Shown piece by piece: positions 1-13,706 of a stretch of DNA of 64,000 bases. The stretch's first letter is position 1. Each line of letters opens with the position of its first letter. The position numbers were made by a program, and so were the translations under genes. Origin of the DNA: Phylloscopus collybita. Taxonomy: Eukaryota > Chordata > Aves > Passeriformes > Phylloscopidae. The stretch covers positions 10,826,001 to 10,890,000 of the forward strand of contig JAJNNQ010000026.1 in the NCBI GenBank assembly GCA_027886175.1, read 5' to 3'. The notes below the pieces were generated by a model that had not been told where the DNA came from, searched no databases, and saw only the letters and a list, made by a program, of their open reading frames with translations.

Positions 1-3000
1 AAAGTGTCAGTGACATTCTCAACAATCCCATTTACCATGCCTAAGTCTGCAGAGTGGTTTACATTCACACACAGTGTGTGCTTTCCAGCAGAGGAGTTGA
101 AATGAACTGTCTCTCTCAAGCACCAGCCTCATTGATTATCCAGTCAAATGAGGTTTGATTCAGCACATCTCCAGTATAACTGCATCTCTAGTAAGAAAAA
201 ACATGTAATGATACTTCATCTTTCCCCTCAGTTTGCATGCTAACTGCTGCCATCTTTTTTTTCAGTCACTTTTATTTTCTGTTTCCAAAATTTCTGTCAC
301 TCTGCTTTTATATTAAAACCTCACTTAGAAGATTTCTCAAGTTTGGGAGTCCTCCCCCGATTATATGCAAACACAGAATTACCACATGAGAGCACTACCA
401 GTGAGTTTAGCCAGGAACATTTCAAACAGGATGCAGGGCAAATACCTGAAAACAATCTCCTGCCTATCAATGTTTTATATAACCAAACAATCCACTGATT
501 TTCCAGCGAGAAGCTAAAGACCAGTGGGGGAAGTGACGACCTTTGCTCCACATGCTGTGCCTTTAGCAGTGACTTACCACCCCTATACCAATGCATGCTC
601 TGCCAACTAATCACACAGTGATTTGTGGTTGCTACACTTAAATCTTGGCAACTTGCCACATACATTAGGAAATTACAAAGGAAATTACAAACAGCTTCCC
701 ATATACATTAGTGTCTATTCTCCCAAGTAGTTTGGCACTCTGGAGTTTGGAGAAAGTTGAAAACTTCCCAATTTTTTCCATACACTAAGGTTTTGCAGAA
801 AAAATTTCATTTGCAAGAGATGGCTTTTCTTTTGGATTTCAATATTATCTAGCCGAGGCAGACAGATTTCAACACTATGCCATTTTCTGTATCCTTATTT
901 ATTCCTGAATGTTACACATCACTCTAGCACCTCCCTCACTTAATGTGGTGTCACTTTTCCTGTTTCCAGGGTGACTGCAGGAGTTTTCCCACAGCTGGAC
1001 CAAGCGGAGGTGATGCGTGCACCCTTCCGGGAATTGAATTCCATGCTCCGAAACATTGGCTGCTCTTTGTTCCATATGTATGGCATCCTCCAGCCAGGGC
1101 TCTCTCCTGTAACTATATAACTGCCTCACAAATCAAGGCATGAAGGTCTTCTTCGTTCAAGACTGTGTTTGTTGCCAAGGAGGATCTCACACAAAAGCAG
1201 AGAATTTAACTTGGTTTGTTTTGGTTTTGTTTTTTTCTTTTTAACCAGGCTGTACTGTAACAGACAACAACAGCAAGAGATGGATCTGAATTTCTCCTCA
1301 CTGTGTCATTTTCACCCCTAAAAAATAATCATCTGCTGCATGAGTTCAACAAGAATAGAATTTGATTGCACCATAGGAATGGTGGGAGATTATAATGTTT
1401 AACTAAACCCCAGATAATTAAGGGGGGAAGGTTTATTTTATCAAATGGCACCTCTCTCTTTCAAGCAACTATGCATTTATTGGTATGGCTGCTTTCTCTG
1501 AATTTAATTAAATCAACAAGATCCCATATAAGCTTGCACAGCTGTATTGCCTTCCTGCAGTTTCAAATATTTTTATAATCTTGGGTGGAGCGTGGGATAC
1601 CAGGTGCTTCAGCAACTAACTCTGAAAACAGATCATTTTTTTAAAACTATGTTATACTCCCAAAGTGGAAATAAACATCTCTGCATTCCCATGACTAAAG
1701 AATCCTCTTTCATTCTTTACCAAGCAGCAATCAGAATACAGACTATTAACAAAATGAAACAAAATAAAATGCACTGCAGGGTAGGATAAGGAATTTTTAA
1801 TGTTTCTTGGAAATAAAGGAGATAACATTTCTTCCTTTCTTTTCCCTATGTGAATAAAAAGAATGCTGATATTAAAAATTTTATCATACAGCAGCTTTTC
1901 CCTTGGTGTTAAAAAGAGACACAGGCCTTTTAAAGCAGGTAAATATGCTATCATTTTAAGTAGATAACTCTTTGAAGTACTCAGTATTTTGGGAAGGGAC
2001 AGCAGGAGAAACAATTGAAAGATGGGGGAAATTATAAATTATTTTCAAGCTGTTTAAACCCAGAAGTTGATCATATATACCCAGATGGGTTGTAAAACCA
2101 GATAATACAGTGGTAAAGCACCTCTAGAACTTTTTCACACTTCTTGTTATTTTATCAACAATTTAACATTAAATATAAATGAGTAGCCAAAAACTAATTA
2201 AAATAGCTGCTAGGCACCAAATAGCTTTCTGCACAGCATGTGGTGAAATGGGATTACTGAGATGATTGAAGAGCAGACGAAACCTTTGGTAACTACAACA
2301 AACCTCTGTTGTGAGTTAGCGCCTGTTTGCAACAGGTTTGATTCCCCCCTCAGTCCATGTGAGCCCTGTGACCATGCTGCTAGCAACTCCCACAGCACAC
2401 CATGCAGACCTTGTGCCTAAGAATGCCCCTTCTGAGCAACTTTTAGGAAGCCAAAGCTCAGCTACCGAAAGTTACTCCTACAGTATTGTGCTGGGACAGC
2501 AACAGAGTCCTCCATAATTTCTTTTCCTATTGTTCTTATCACCCATCTTTGACATTTTCTGTCTCAATGTCAGGCAAGATCTCCTGTTACAAGAACTGTC
2601 ACCACTGGAATGAGAAGCAGGCTGCAGGCAAAAAAGGAGGCATTTCTACCCGTGGGGGAGCAGGAAAATGGACTGTTCCTGCAGGTTGGATTTGCAGCTC
2701 AGCAGCCTGTGCTGGCTCCATGGCTTTGCTCTCACAGGCTGCAGAAAGCCAGACCATTGGTACAAGTTATGGCTGTGTACCCCTAGGCCAGCCTAAGAGG
2801 GTTTACAGTCTCATTTGAAGTCACCAGTCACTGGTGATTCCAAGTTCTGCCATTGCCATCAGCCCTCAGCCTCCCTCCGCCTCCAAATACCCACAGGAAA
2901 ATTAGTACTAAAGCACTGCCAAAACCAAATCCTCACAGACTGCTGCCATCAAAGCCGAACAGTGGAAACTGCTGAGGGAGGCAACACTCTACGTGTTTTG

Positions 3001-3353
3001 GTGCCAAAATTCAAGTGTGTAATAACTAGGATTGGGAATGTAGTCTCCATTTTCTGCCAGCTCTCAGAATTTGGCATCTCAGAGGGGCAACCCCATGCAC
3101 CTACGTACGCCTGTCTGAAGAGGATGTCTCCCCAAGAATTGTAGTTTGCACTCTACTGTCTCATTGTAGGTGAACAGCGACGAGGGAAAGGAGAAGATAT
3201 AACCACATAAAAACCAGACAGCAGATTTCCTTTCCCACTGGGCCCCCAGAGTTATACACTGCCAGGGACTTCTCCTTTTGGCTTTATGCATCCTCCCTTG
3301 CCTTCTTTATAATCATCAGATGTGCAGCTCAGCTCTGGAAAGCCATGCGCCGA

Positions 3354-3401
3354 AAATGCCACGCACCAAAAATGCCACATGTCAGAAATGCCACAGCATG
3401 G
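3354..3401 (+). repeat. 16-bp minisatellite, three copies
   Basis: AAATGCCAC recurs at 3354, 3370 and 3386, an exact 16-base period, with variable 7-base spacers. Confidence 0.85.
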
Positions 3402-6400
3402 ATATAGGACCTTGCCACTTATGCTGCACTTCCTTTTTTTCCTCCCTCAGCATGAGCAGAGGATTGCACCTCCTGCAAGAGAGAGGCTGTGGGGCAATGG
3501 CTATTTGTATTAACAGCTAAAAAAAGCCAACTCGTGAGACTTTGCTTTGGCTCATATGGAGTTTTCCTCAATGTGTCCCCCTGTTGCAGAGAAGGTCAGC
3601 TGCTGTCACTAAGAAATTACCACATTTTCAGCTCCAGGTTGTGGCCTAAGGGTAACCACTGTAATTACTTTGGCTGTGATAGCTCCTACTATCTTCTCTT
3701 CTCTTCAGTTCTGCCATTCTAGACATATGGCTGGCACACCTTTCAATGCCTGTACTGGGAAGTAATGTCCACAAATAGTTTTATATCCAGAAAACTTGAA
3801 ACTATTTAATTTTATCACAGTTTATATTTACTTAAGCTTGCTTCACTCGTTCACTTTTTATATTGCCTTGTTTTGTTTGTTTGTTGTGGTTTTTTATTAT
3901 TTTAAATTAAAAAATGTTTGTTTCCCATATTTTTTTCAGCATCACAGCAAACCATGATGGAATATTTTCTATTGCCACAGGATATGAATTATAAGACACA
4001 GGATTATTAAGTTTTCACCTGCCTATGCATTTAGATTCCACCTTCACTAGTATTAACTCCCATTTCTACTCTTTCGCCAGGTCCTCTGGACACCAGTGGA
4101 ACAGTAATACCTTGCTTTAACCATTGGAAAGCAAGATTTGTGTAAGAAAAATGCAATTGTTCTAACATCACCAGGAGGCTTATGTCAGCTCTAAACCAGA
4201 GGTAAAACAGCTGACAGAACAAGGAGTGGTTGCTTTATAAATCTACTTAGAGCTCTCCTGGATCTGTTCTCTTCTAGTTCTTTGCTAAGACTGCTGGACA
4301 GCTGGCATCAGTATTTGACTCTTTCCTCAATATTTACAAATACATACATAAAAGTCAGAGGATGGTGCTTTCAGAGATGTTTCTAAATCCATTGCTTTTG
4401 TATTTACCCACCTGGGACATCTTGCAAGCATGTTTCCCTGTACAAAACACAATTTACTTGTATACGGGAACTGCCAGAGATGAACAGCTTGGTGTGACCG
4501 ACAAGCAGCTGGTTTTCATTACCAAGATAAGCCTGGTAAACACTCCAGTTAAACCTAGCACATATGATCTCTACAGATCACAGTAGTTACCAGTGGTCTT
4601 TTTCATTTACAGAAATAATATTTGCACTGGCCTACTCATAGTGCAATGGGTAGGTTGGGAACTGAAATCCTCAGAAAAAAAAAAAAAAAAACACAAAAAA
4701 CAAACTGAGCTGCTGCTCTCAAAACTGAATCTCTTGTGTGTTTTAGAACTTAAAAAATAAGGAAAATATAATACTCATTTGTAATAAATAGCTGTCTCAC
4801 TTTAAGTAAAGGTGTTATCTCAGAGATGGGGACATGAAGATGCACAAGCCACACTGAAGCAACCCTTTAAGACTGCAAAGTCAAACGTGAGTCACCTGAA
4901 TTTGGCACATTTCTGCACATCAATTAGGACACTGCTTCTAATTACAGAAACGGATAACAAGCTTGTCTTGTGCTCTTCCAGTACACTAGAGGATGGTGTT
5001 CATTTAATGAGCATCCCACTGATAATTTGTTTTCTTCTCATTATTCACTATCTGGGCCTCAGTCTCATGTACAGCATGCTGTTCAGTTGTTCGTTTTCCC
5101 GATGGGTTTTTCCGCAGGCTTGGCACAGCATCTGAGTGATTCATAAGAGGCATCCTTACATGTTGTGAGAACGTGGCTGTATTTTACAAACAGGAATCTG
5201 AAACACAGAGATATCCACAGGAAAAGTGCCTGCTGATTTTGCAGCACTTGGGATTGGAAAGTAGTTGCATAAATAAATTCTTAAAGCAGAAATACCCTAA
5301 GAATCAAGAGGCATCAAATGTCCCTGGCTGGTGGGGTCAGTCCTTTGGAGCAGGGCACTGGGGAAGAAAATAATGGAGAAAAGTTCAAAATTTCACCAGA
5401 AAAACACAAGGAAAAGAAATCCATTAAGCATTATATGATATAAAGACGACAACACTGGCTCAGAAGACTGTTCAGCACTAATTTACCAGAGAAGTATTAC
5501 TCTGTGACACTCTTGTTCCTGTATGCTTTCCAGCAAGCCTGCTCTTGGCCACTGCCAGAGACAGGATGCAGGGGGAGATGGATTATTGGTTCTGGTGTGG
5601 CACAGCCACTCCTATCTCTGCTGTGAAACAAAACCTGGCTGAACAACAGTTGAGTTTGGCCTAAGATTGCTTCATGGCTCCATAGAACTTTATCAACTAT
5701 TAGGATGTTTTTAGTATACCCAGTGTACTAAAAACGTATATACTACCAGTAGCAATATGTTTGGCAGAAGGTGGATGCTGCATTTTAAGATGTCACTGGA
5801 ATTCAAAGAGGCAACCACAAATTTCTTGTTGATAAGGTCTTGGCCTACATGATGCAGGTGATTAACAGACTTTGGCTTTCAGAGCTCAGTTTCCTCAGTG
5901 ACACATCTGCTCTTGAAAATATTGGTCTTTGGCTTCCTGCAAAGTCCCATAAAATGCAGTAGCTTTTGATTACATAATTGGACAGTGAAACAAGAAAAGG
6001 TATACATTAAATCATTGCATTTTTCATGCAACCTGACACATCTTGTCAGTACTCCTAATAACATAAAATTAATGGAATTAACATATGTAGCTTCTTTTAG
6101 GTAGGCCATGTTTATCTCAGATTTTTCCTGTCAGAAGTAACTAGATTTTTTAAATTAATATATTTTATTTCTTCCCTGGTATGCAGCAAAGATTTAACAT
6201 CTAACTGTCATCATGAATCACACAAAGAACTGAGAATCCATCACCACATACTGGCAGAGGGATCTGTTGCCATTTTCTTGGAATGTCAGTGTGTCACCTT
6301 GTGTTTAGGGAAAGATGATTTTGATGCTGTAACTCTTGTTACACTCTAAAGCATATTTACTTAGGAAAAGTATTTTTACCTGTCTCTGTCACACATTCTT

Positions 6401-7433
6401 AGAGCCTTTGAAAAACAAGAACATCAGCAAAATTTTCTATGCTTAGTTCTCCACTCCCTCCAGATCTGTAAGTACAATACAATCAAAGTCTGACCTGAAG
6501 GGACTTTCTAATGAGTCAGTGCTGCTTCTTTCTGTGCTGAGAAACATCACCATCAAAAACAAGCTGATGTAAGGATTTGCTTTGAAAAAAAGGTCAGTCA
6601 GAAAAGGTTTATAAGACTCAGAATGGGATTTTAGGTCTGAGAAGTCTCCACTCCAGAATAATACTCTCCTGGGAGTGAGAAGAAAACAGTAAGGAGTAGC
6701 ATGAAGGGTCCCATAGCCTGATGTGACTGCTGCCTGTGAACTCTTCTCTCCAAACAGCAGCTCCATATTGTAGAAATCATTAAATAAGCATGAGGCTGAG
6801 GAGGCAAACAGACCTTACAACTTGCTGGTCCCAGCTTGGGGAACCCATAGCAAGTCTTAGCTCCTTATCACAAAGGGAAAGCTAGAACAAGGTGCTAAAG
6901 CAGGCATTTAGGTGTTCTAGATGAGTGTCCTGACCAACAAATTGTTGTTTCCTTGAGTTGATCTGGGTAAGGCAGAGAGGTTTTGTGGAAAGGGCCTTGG
7001 AAAGAGTTGATTTCTTCTAGCTTTTGAAAACCTCTGAACTGTTTCCTCTGAAAGGCAAAAGTTCAGAAACCACACTAAGTCCTGCAAGATGAGAGAAGTG
7101 TCCCCCTTCTGCCAAATTTCCCCTTCTCTCCTGGGGTCCAGCAGGACATGGCAGCTCCATGCAGGTTTGTACCTACAAAAACAACTTCTTTCCTGGAGTT
7201 CTAATGCAAGGGTACACACATTCCTTCCAGGTCAGATTTTGAAATAACACATAAACCCAGCACAGTATCTTCCACACAGTTTCCACCTGACTGAGGGACT
7301 GATTGAGACATGCCTTTCTCCACCAGCAGGAAGTCTCACCTCCTCATGTTACAGCCAGCAACTGTTTCATGCAAGGGGCTTTGGGGCAAAGGCAAGAAGC
7401 CAGGTCTCTTCAGCTGGGAGCACCATCCACTAA

Positions 7434-7503
7434 GGACTCATCTATACCAGTAAGGCATATAGGGCATGGACCCAGTCTCTGTAGCATGATCATTCATTTT
7501 CAT
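7434..7503. repeat. Diverged repeat pair, copy 1
   Basis: This 70-base block aligns without gaps to 8240-8309, with about 60 identical positions. The shared core is GGGCATGGACCCAG, and ATCATTCATT lies near the end. The family was not recognised. Confidence 0.8.
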
Positions 7504-7697
7504 AAATTATTTTCGTGATTCATGGCCCAATTTTGGCTCTTCTTGCCATGGTTTGGAGAATAGCACAAGATATGGATTTATTTCAACTAGGTTTTATGCA
7601 ATCTTATTTAAAGGGAAAAAATAAGTCCATGAATACTTTCATAAATTCTTTATTGCGTGATTTTGCTTAAGGGACAGGACGAAGCCCAGAAGTGGTG

Positions 7698-7698
<1 letters not shown>

Positions 7699-7731
<33 letters not shown>

Positions 7732-7852
7732 TGGGGGGGGGGGGTGTTTGGGGGTTTTGTTTGTTTGTTTGTTTTTGTTTTTGTTTTGGTTTTGTTTTGG
7801 GATTTTTTGTTTTTTGGGTTTTTTGGGGGTTTTTTTGTGGTTTTTTTTTTTT
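7699..7852. repeat. T/G-only low-complexity tract
   Basis: 154 bases containing no C and a single A on the + strand: T32, then a G12 run (7733-7744), then mixed T/G with runs of 3-5 G and a closing T12. The complementary A/C-rich strand could be a degraded retroposon tail, but no element body was identified. The Lys/Pro-rich and Phe-rich ORFs here are artefacts. Confidence 0.95.
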
Positions 7853-8239
7853 CCCCTAGATATAGACCTTGACCTGTGTGATTTGGGGTGGGGACAGACA
7901 ACAGCTGACCTACAAGGCACTAATTTCTCTGCACCGTCTGATAATTAAGGCATTTTCCCACAAAATGAGGCTTTCAGATATGAATCCCATCAGGCACAGG
8001 AAAGATTTAAGCTTGGATCTGCTGTAAAGATAAATTCTCTTACCAGGAGCCTGGGCACATACAGATAGTGGCTTCATTTCAAATGTCCCCCAGGCACAAC
8101 ATTTGCATTGGGTTGTGCTGTGTTGAGCCTGAATGCAAAGGGATTTGACAAGTCCTCCTTCCCAGAGCAGGCAGCATGGGATTAGTGCACACAGAGCTGG
8201 CACAAAGACAAGTCTAAGTCCAGGCACAAAAATCCCCAG

Positions 8240-8309
8240 GGACTCGTCTGTACCAGTAAAGCAAACAGGGCATGGACCCAGGCTCTGGAGCTGGATCATT
8301 CATTCTCAT
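8240..8309. repeat. Diverged repeat pair, copy 2
   Basis: Second copy, in the same orientation, 806 bases downstream of copy 1. Weaker similarity continues for some tens of bases on both sides. It is either an old segmental duplication or two copies of one interspersed repeat. Confidence 0.8.
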
Positions 8310-11191
8310 TATTAATATATTACTATAACGGTTACTGGTCCAATATAAATATGTTAATGCCACTTTTACTGTCTAGGACAGTAAACATTTATTGCTGCTA
8401 GAACCCAGTGCTGTACATTATGACCAGACACTGTCAGGCAACCATTTAATTTTCTGCCCACGTTAGAAACCAGAATGGATTCTTAAAATGGAGTATGTTG
8501 CAGTTCTGCTTATGAGTCCTGTAGTCATTTTTCCTCAGCTTATCCTGTCACTTGAACATAGACTGAATATCCCATTACTTCTGAAATATAACATTAATAA
8601 ACTCTGAAGAGCCAAACTGAGGGCATAATTCCCCCACCCGCAATGCTTTCATACACATGGAGAAAAGCTTTATTTGTGCTGGTACAATAATCCACTTTGC
8701 AATTACCAACAGCACAGCAGGCTTGCCTAATTGAAGAGATAATGTCAGTAGAATAGTTTCCTGGTGTAAAATATTGTAAACAGAACTGTGTAGTGAAAAT
8801 GTCATTATGACTTTTATTTTAGGGCAAGGTTTTATTTGAGTAACTCTCATTGTTGCACTGAAGCATCAGCCTAAAGAAACAAAGAGCAGATGATGCTTGT
8901 GTCTTTTACAAATTAACAATTTACTGAAATGATGAATCTCTAAAAATATATAATCAAATTGTGTCTCATAGTGTCCCTATCTCTCCTATATTTCACCTGG
9001 AGCAATAAAAATTCAGCAAAATAAGACCTTGATCCTGCAGAGCTTAAATATATATCCTTATCTTACTTCTCTATTTTCAATAGTGCTATTGAAATCAATA
9101 GTCATTAAGCTGAGTCCAGGCAAAAGCTTTTCAGGGTTGAGAATAAAGTACAATTTAAGATAGCTAGCAGTACCAGTCTGATTATGGAAGTAAAATGTCA
9201 TCATTTTCTATAAAGCTTCAGCAAATTTCCTCCCTGATATTTTTGAAGGTTATTTTAACAATCTTCTCCTTAATTTCTGAGTTATGTCAAGCTTGTGGAA
9301 ACACACCCTAATGCAATCACTTTATGAAGTTTTGTCTTCCTGTGAAAGTTTCATGTAATCCTGTTTTTACATGTTACTTGCTGCATTTCAAAAATAAATC
9401 AAGTCAACTCTGCACCACAAAGGTGTGGATGTCAGCATCTGAGGTGACTTAGTGTTGGCAGTTGTGCAAAAACACATTTATTTTATTGTTCACTAGTTTT
9501 CCTTCTGCCATCTGTTTCCCCATCTATACATTTCTCTTTCTTTGCTCAACAACCTCAGTTGCAGGTTCTCTGGGTCAAACACCTACAGACACTTGCCTCA
9601 TGGGGAAAACACCACTTAATGGTACACAAGCTTAAATTTTAAAGGTGATCTCTGTCTTTCCCCCTCTTCTGAGACTTGTACCCCACGAGTTGGAGACTTC
9701 TGCTTTTTGCAAAATAAATGCATGCAATGCAGCAGAGAACTTACCTCCAAGTGGTGATGCTCTGAATGAAGAGAGTGCTGCTGTTCAGAAGAGAGGAGGA
9801 CTAGCTGTCACCCTGACACCTCCTATCACGAGAAACTGTGGAAGGAAATATTGACTTAAATGTAATTATTTCTTGCTGCTCTGTACCTGTTAAAGCCACT
9901 ACCCTACTAGGACTGTACTTACATCATATTTAAATTTCCTTTAAGAAAGACCAGGTCAAACAGTGGAGAAGGGTTATTCCAGTCAATCTAAAATCTGTGG
10001 TAAATGTAGCCCGAAATTCAGCCAGCCTTCATTGCTGCAAAGACTGACTCATGCTCAACTTTTTGTATACCAAAACCCCAAGGTCTTCCACTGCTAAGCT
10101 GCTTTCCAGACAATAATCTCCAATCCCATCTCCTTGCAGCTCCCTGAGGAGCTCAGCATTGCTTGATGCTGATGGAGGTTTGAGTAATAGACTTCAGGAG
10201 CAGGGTCAAGCTGAAAGGTGTGTTTCCTATCTCTCTGCACCATAAACAATATCACAGGAGGAGCCAGAAAAAAAAAAAAAAGTCTTATTCTGCAGATCAC
10301 ACTAGTTTACAGGGAAAGGTGGAAGTCCATGGGAAGAATAGGTAAAAAGATTTCCTAACTGAGAAAAGAGCTTAGAGGTCATAAGCAGGAGGGATCTGCT
10401 TCCCAGAATCCGGAGGTGTTGGCAGTGGGATCTGACCAAATCCATATGAAAAAGCTGACACTTTTCAGCACTAATACCTCCAGCCCTTTTTAGAAGCAGA
10501 GGATGGCAACATTTTGTAGCACAGATGTGCACATATGACTGTCTGGTTTAAGGGAAGAATGTCAAACAAAACAAGAACAGACTAAGTTATTATCAATTTA
10601 CTACTAGCAAGATAAGCATATTTTTTGCAATACTTTGGAAAATAGAAAAAATCATCACCTTGCAGAGGACTTAAAACTTACCCTGATACTTCCTCTGGGG
10701 GCTCAAGTTGTCACCTGGCCATCTGTGCAAGCTTGGGAATAGACAGGAAAATCCAGTGTGTGGGCCTGTGGACTTGCTGCTTGCGTGTGTACTAGCCACG
10801 CTAAACACAGGAGGGAAATAAAACTGAGAAAGATTTTACTGAGTTATCAGTTCTGCCAGGGAAGGACCCTGCTATTCCCAGGGTAAGAACCATACAGGTT
10901 TTCCAGCCTAAGGCATAATTAATTTCAGTCTGCTAATACTTGCAATCCTCAAAGAAATGTTACTGCACTAGAAAGGACAAAAGACACAACTGATGTAACT
11001 CATCTGAAGCCACACAAAACCAGAAAGGACAAAAACAGAACCAGGACAACCTCATTCACTAACAACATCACCATCTTTCCTCTCAAATCCTTTCACTTCT
11101 CTTCCATCAAGTAACCTCTTCTCTGTTTCATCACTTATGTTTCTCAGGAAATATGTTTGTATATGCTGACAGAAAAATCATGGAGATGATG

Positions 11192-11247
11192 CTTTTTTGG
11201 GTGAGTTGTTTGGTTATTTTTTTGTTTTTGTTTTTGGTTTTTTTTGT
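11192..11247 (+). repeat. T/G-rich tract
   Basis: T-rich with G interruptions (TTTTTG units). Simple low-complexity sequence. Confidence 0.85.
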
Positions 11248-11784
11248 CACTAATATTCTTGATCTTTTTCTCCAGAAATAATAAAACTAAAAATCTCCTC
11301 TCATATCTGCCTCCAAACCTGGACAAGGTGAACTCAAACTGCAACTTGTAGTGTTCACAGCTTGATGCAAATCCTATTTCTATTCCTCTTTTCTTGTCTA
11401 AAATCAATCTCTTTATAGCTTTTGACTTCTGTGCAACTTGAATTATCATCACTAACCAATTACTGCAAATTTTAGAGGTGAAAGGCACACAAAATGTTTC
11501 ACAATATTCATTTTATTTCAACTTTGATATTGTCTGATCCACTGAACACTTGCTTTCCTCAACAGAATGCTAATACGTAAAGTCCACACAGCTCTTTTCC
11601 AAGATAATGAAGGGGGGAAGTCCAAAGAACAAGTCAGCTATGGTATCTCTTAGAGCTTTTCTCTCTAAGTCTTGAATTTACCTTGCAGATCAGTAGACCA
11701 AAAATGCTGACCAGCTATGACAATAACACCACCAGTTCAGAATCAACTGCCTCCAACTGCCTCAGAATGCTCATATACAGAGTG

Positions 11785-11886
11785 AGGGCTATTCCTCAGT
11801 AGTATCATTGTACTTACCTTAAATTGTACTTTCAAGGGCTATTCCTCAGTAGTTTCATTGTATACTAAAGCTTAGTTTGTACTTTC
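11785..11886 (+). repeat. 50-bp tandem duplication
   Basis: AGGGCTATTCCTCAGTAG occurs at 11785 and again at 11835, with matching ATTGTACTTTC-type sequence at the ends of both units. The period is exactly 50 bases and the second half is more diverged than the first. Confidence 0.9.
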
Positions 11887-13058
11887 CAGAGAGTTTCCCA
11901 AGTAATAAATAAATTGCTAAAAAACAGTGTACTATATTTCTTCTCAGGTACTAAATAGTGAGTTTCTGAGACATTCAAGAACAGAACCTATTTGGTTCCA
12001 CACCTGTGCATACATGCCCTTTGGTGTCAGAGATCAGGATGTCCAACATCTGGCTGCCACACAGCCAGAACTGAGCCCTGGGTGCTGAAGTCCTCTCAGG
12101 CTGTCTGGTGTGGTGGCAGGGTCAGCTTGTCCACACAAACCCAGCAGTGATGAAGGGAAGGTGTCCTGGTGCTCATTCTCAGGGGTATGTTTGTCACAGG
12201 GACAGAGCAGGGTGTTTCCAAGGCTGCTGCACAGGGCTGTGACCCAAGCAGCAGCAGTAGCATCCTTGGCCAGTCAGTCACCATGGCTATTGCACTACCA
12301 AGAGACCTTTGCAGCACAAACACCTCACCTGAGCACAGACACCTTGGACACCTCCCAGCAGCTACCTGCAAACACACCTGCAAGACCAGTGCAATCTTTC
12401 AATACTATAATATATTTCTTGGTAGTCAAAACACAAACAAAAGCACAAAGTGGAAGCTTTCCAATTGGAAAGTATTTGCCCTTTGACTGGAAGCACATCC
12501 CATCCACAAAAGGAATGTACCCTTTGCCTGTCTGGGTCTGACCTCTGCCCATCCCCTTCATGGCTCTTCCCCAAGCCCTGCAGAGGCAGGCAGCCTTCCT
12601 CTGGGAGCAGAAAGGCATCTCAGTGCTGAAGTCTCCCTGTTGTGTGAAGCTAATGAGGTCTCTGTGCACGTAATCTCTGCGGTCTGAATACCTGCCAAAT
12701 GAGCCAAGAGCTTTCTACTAACATAGAAAGAGAAGGGAAGAGCCTGCATAAAGTCTGCTCACCTAAGAAAAGGTGGCATACATTTAGTGTGAGAATACTT
12801 TTGTCACTGCCTTTGGGGGAACAAGGGAAAGTGCAGATGCTCAGGGTTCATCCTCATGCATTTGTCCAATTGAGAAAGTGTTACAGACACAGCACTGTGC
12901 TGGTTAAGTGATTCAGCCTCCAAGTATTTCATGGTCAGGCAGGAAGTAAGTAGTCTTTGGCCAAGGAAACTGAAGGGAGAGCGCTTTATACAGACTCCAT
13001 TTGTGACAGGAGTTATTTCTGAAGGTGATACTGTGCTGCTTCTGTCTCCAAATAAAAC

Positions 13059-13095
13059 TTTTTTTTTTTTTTTTTTTTTTCTTTTTTTTTTTTTT
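13059..13095 (+). repeat. Poly-T tract
   Basis: T22, one C, then T14. No associated element was recognised. Confidence 0.95.
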
Positions 13096-13667
13096 ACAAC
13101 CTGCTTTCGTGTTTTAGGCAGACTTAGTGCACAAATTCCGGGAAACTTGCCTGCTAGCTATCAGCATTAGACAAAGCAATGACATCTGCATTACACAATT
13201 GTAATTGGACTCACAAAGTTGAGTGAGTGTTTCCAGTCAGTTACTGCTGCTCATTACTGCTGAAAAGTACTCCAGCTCCAGTGACTGCAGTGAAGTCCCA
13301 TATCCCAGGATCCCATGTACATTTGATGATGGCCATTGAGGAGAAGACCTTCACTAAGCCCCTGGGGACAGGGGCTTCACCTTCACTGGTGGAAAATTCC
13401 AGTTTCTTGTCATACCTCCTTTCTCTGAATTCATGAGGAACCAGAGAGAAGTAGCGGGAAAAAGCTAACAATGAAGCTGTCACTGCACTTGAAAACGCAT
13501 TCCAATTCCAAGCCATTACATGATCCCTCTTAAAAACCTTTGGCAATTGTTTCAAAGGTCATCATACACGGATAATTTTGGCCTTGAAAGAGCCATTGTG
13601 CTTTCAGACATGTGAAGCCTCTTTCTAGACCAAATTAAACCCATAGCATTTTTACATGTTGACATTT

Positions 13668-13706
13668 TCCTCTTCTTCTTCTTCTTCTTCTTCCTCCTCC
13701 TCCTCA
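13668..13706 (+). repeat. (TTC)n-(CTC)n microsatellite
   Basis: About eight TTC/TCT units that change to about five CTC/TCC units. Confidence 0.93.

Noticed and set aside
2821..2837. 17-base palindrome TCACCAGTCACTGGTGA
   Set aside because: It is perfect but short, and a palindrome of this size is expected by chance somewhere in 64 kb.
7639..7948. Lys/Pro- and Phe/Gly-rich ORFs on both strands
   Set aside because: They are translations of the T/G-only low-complexity tract.
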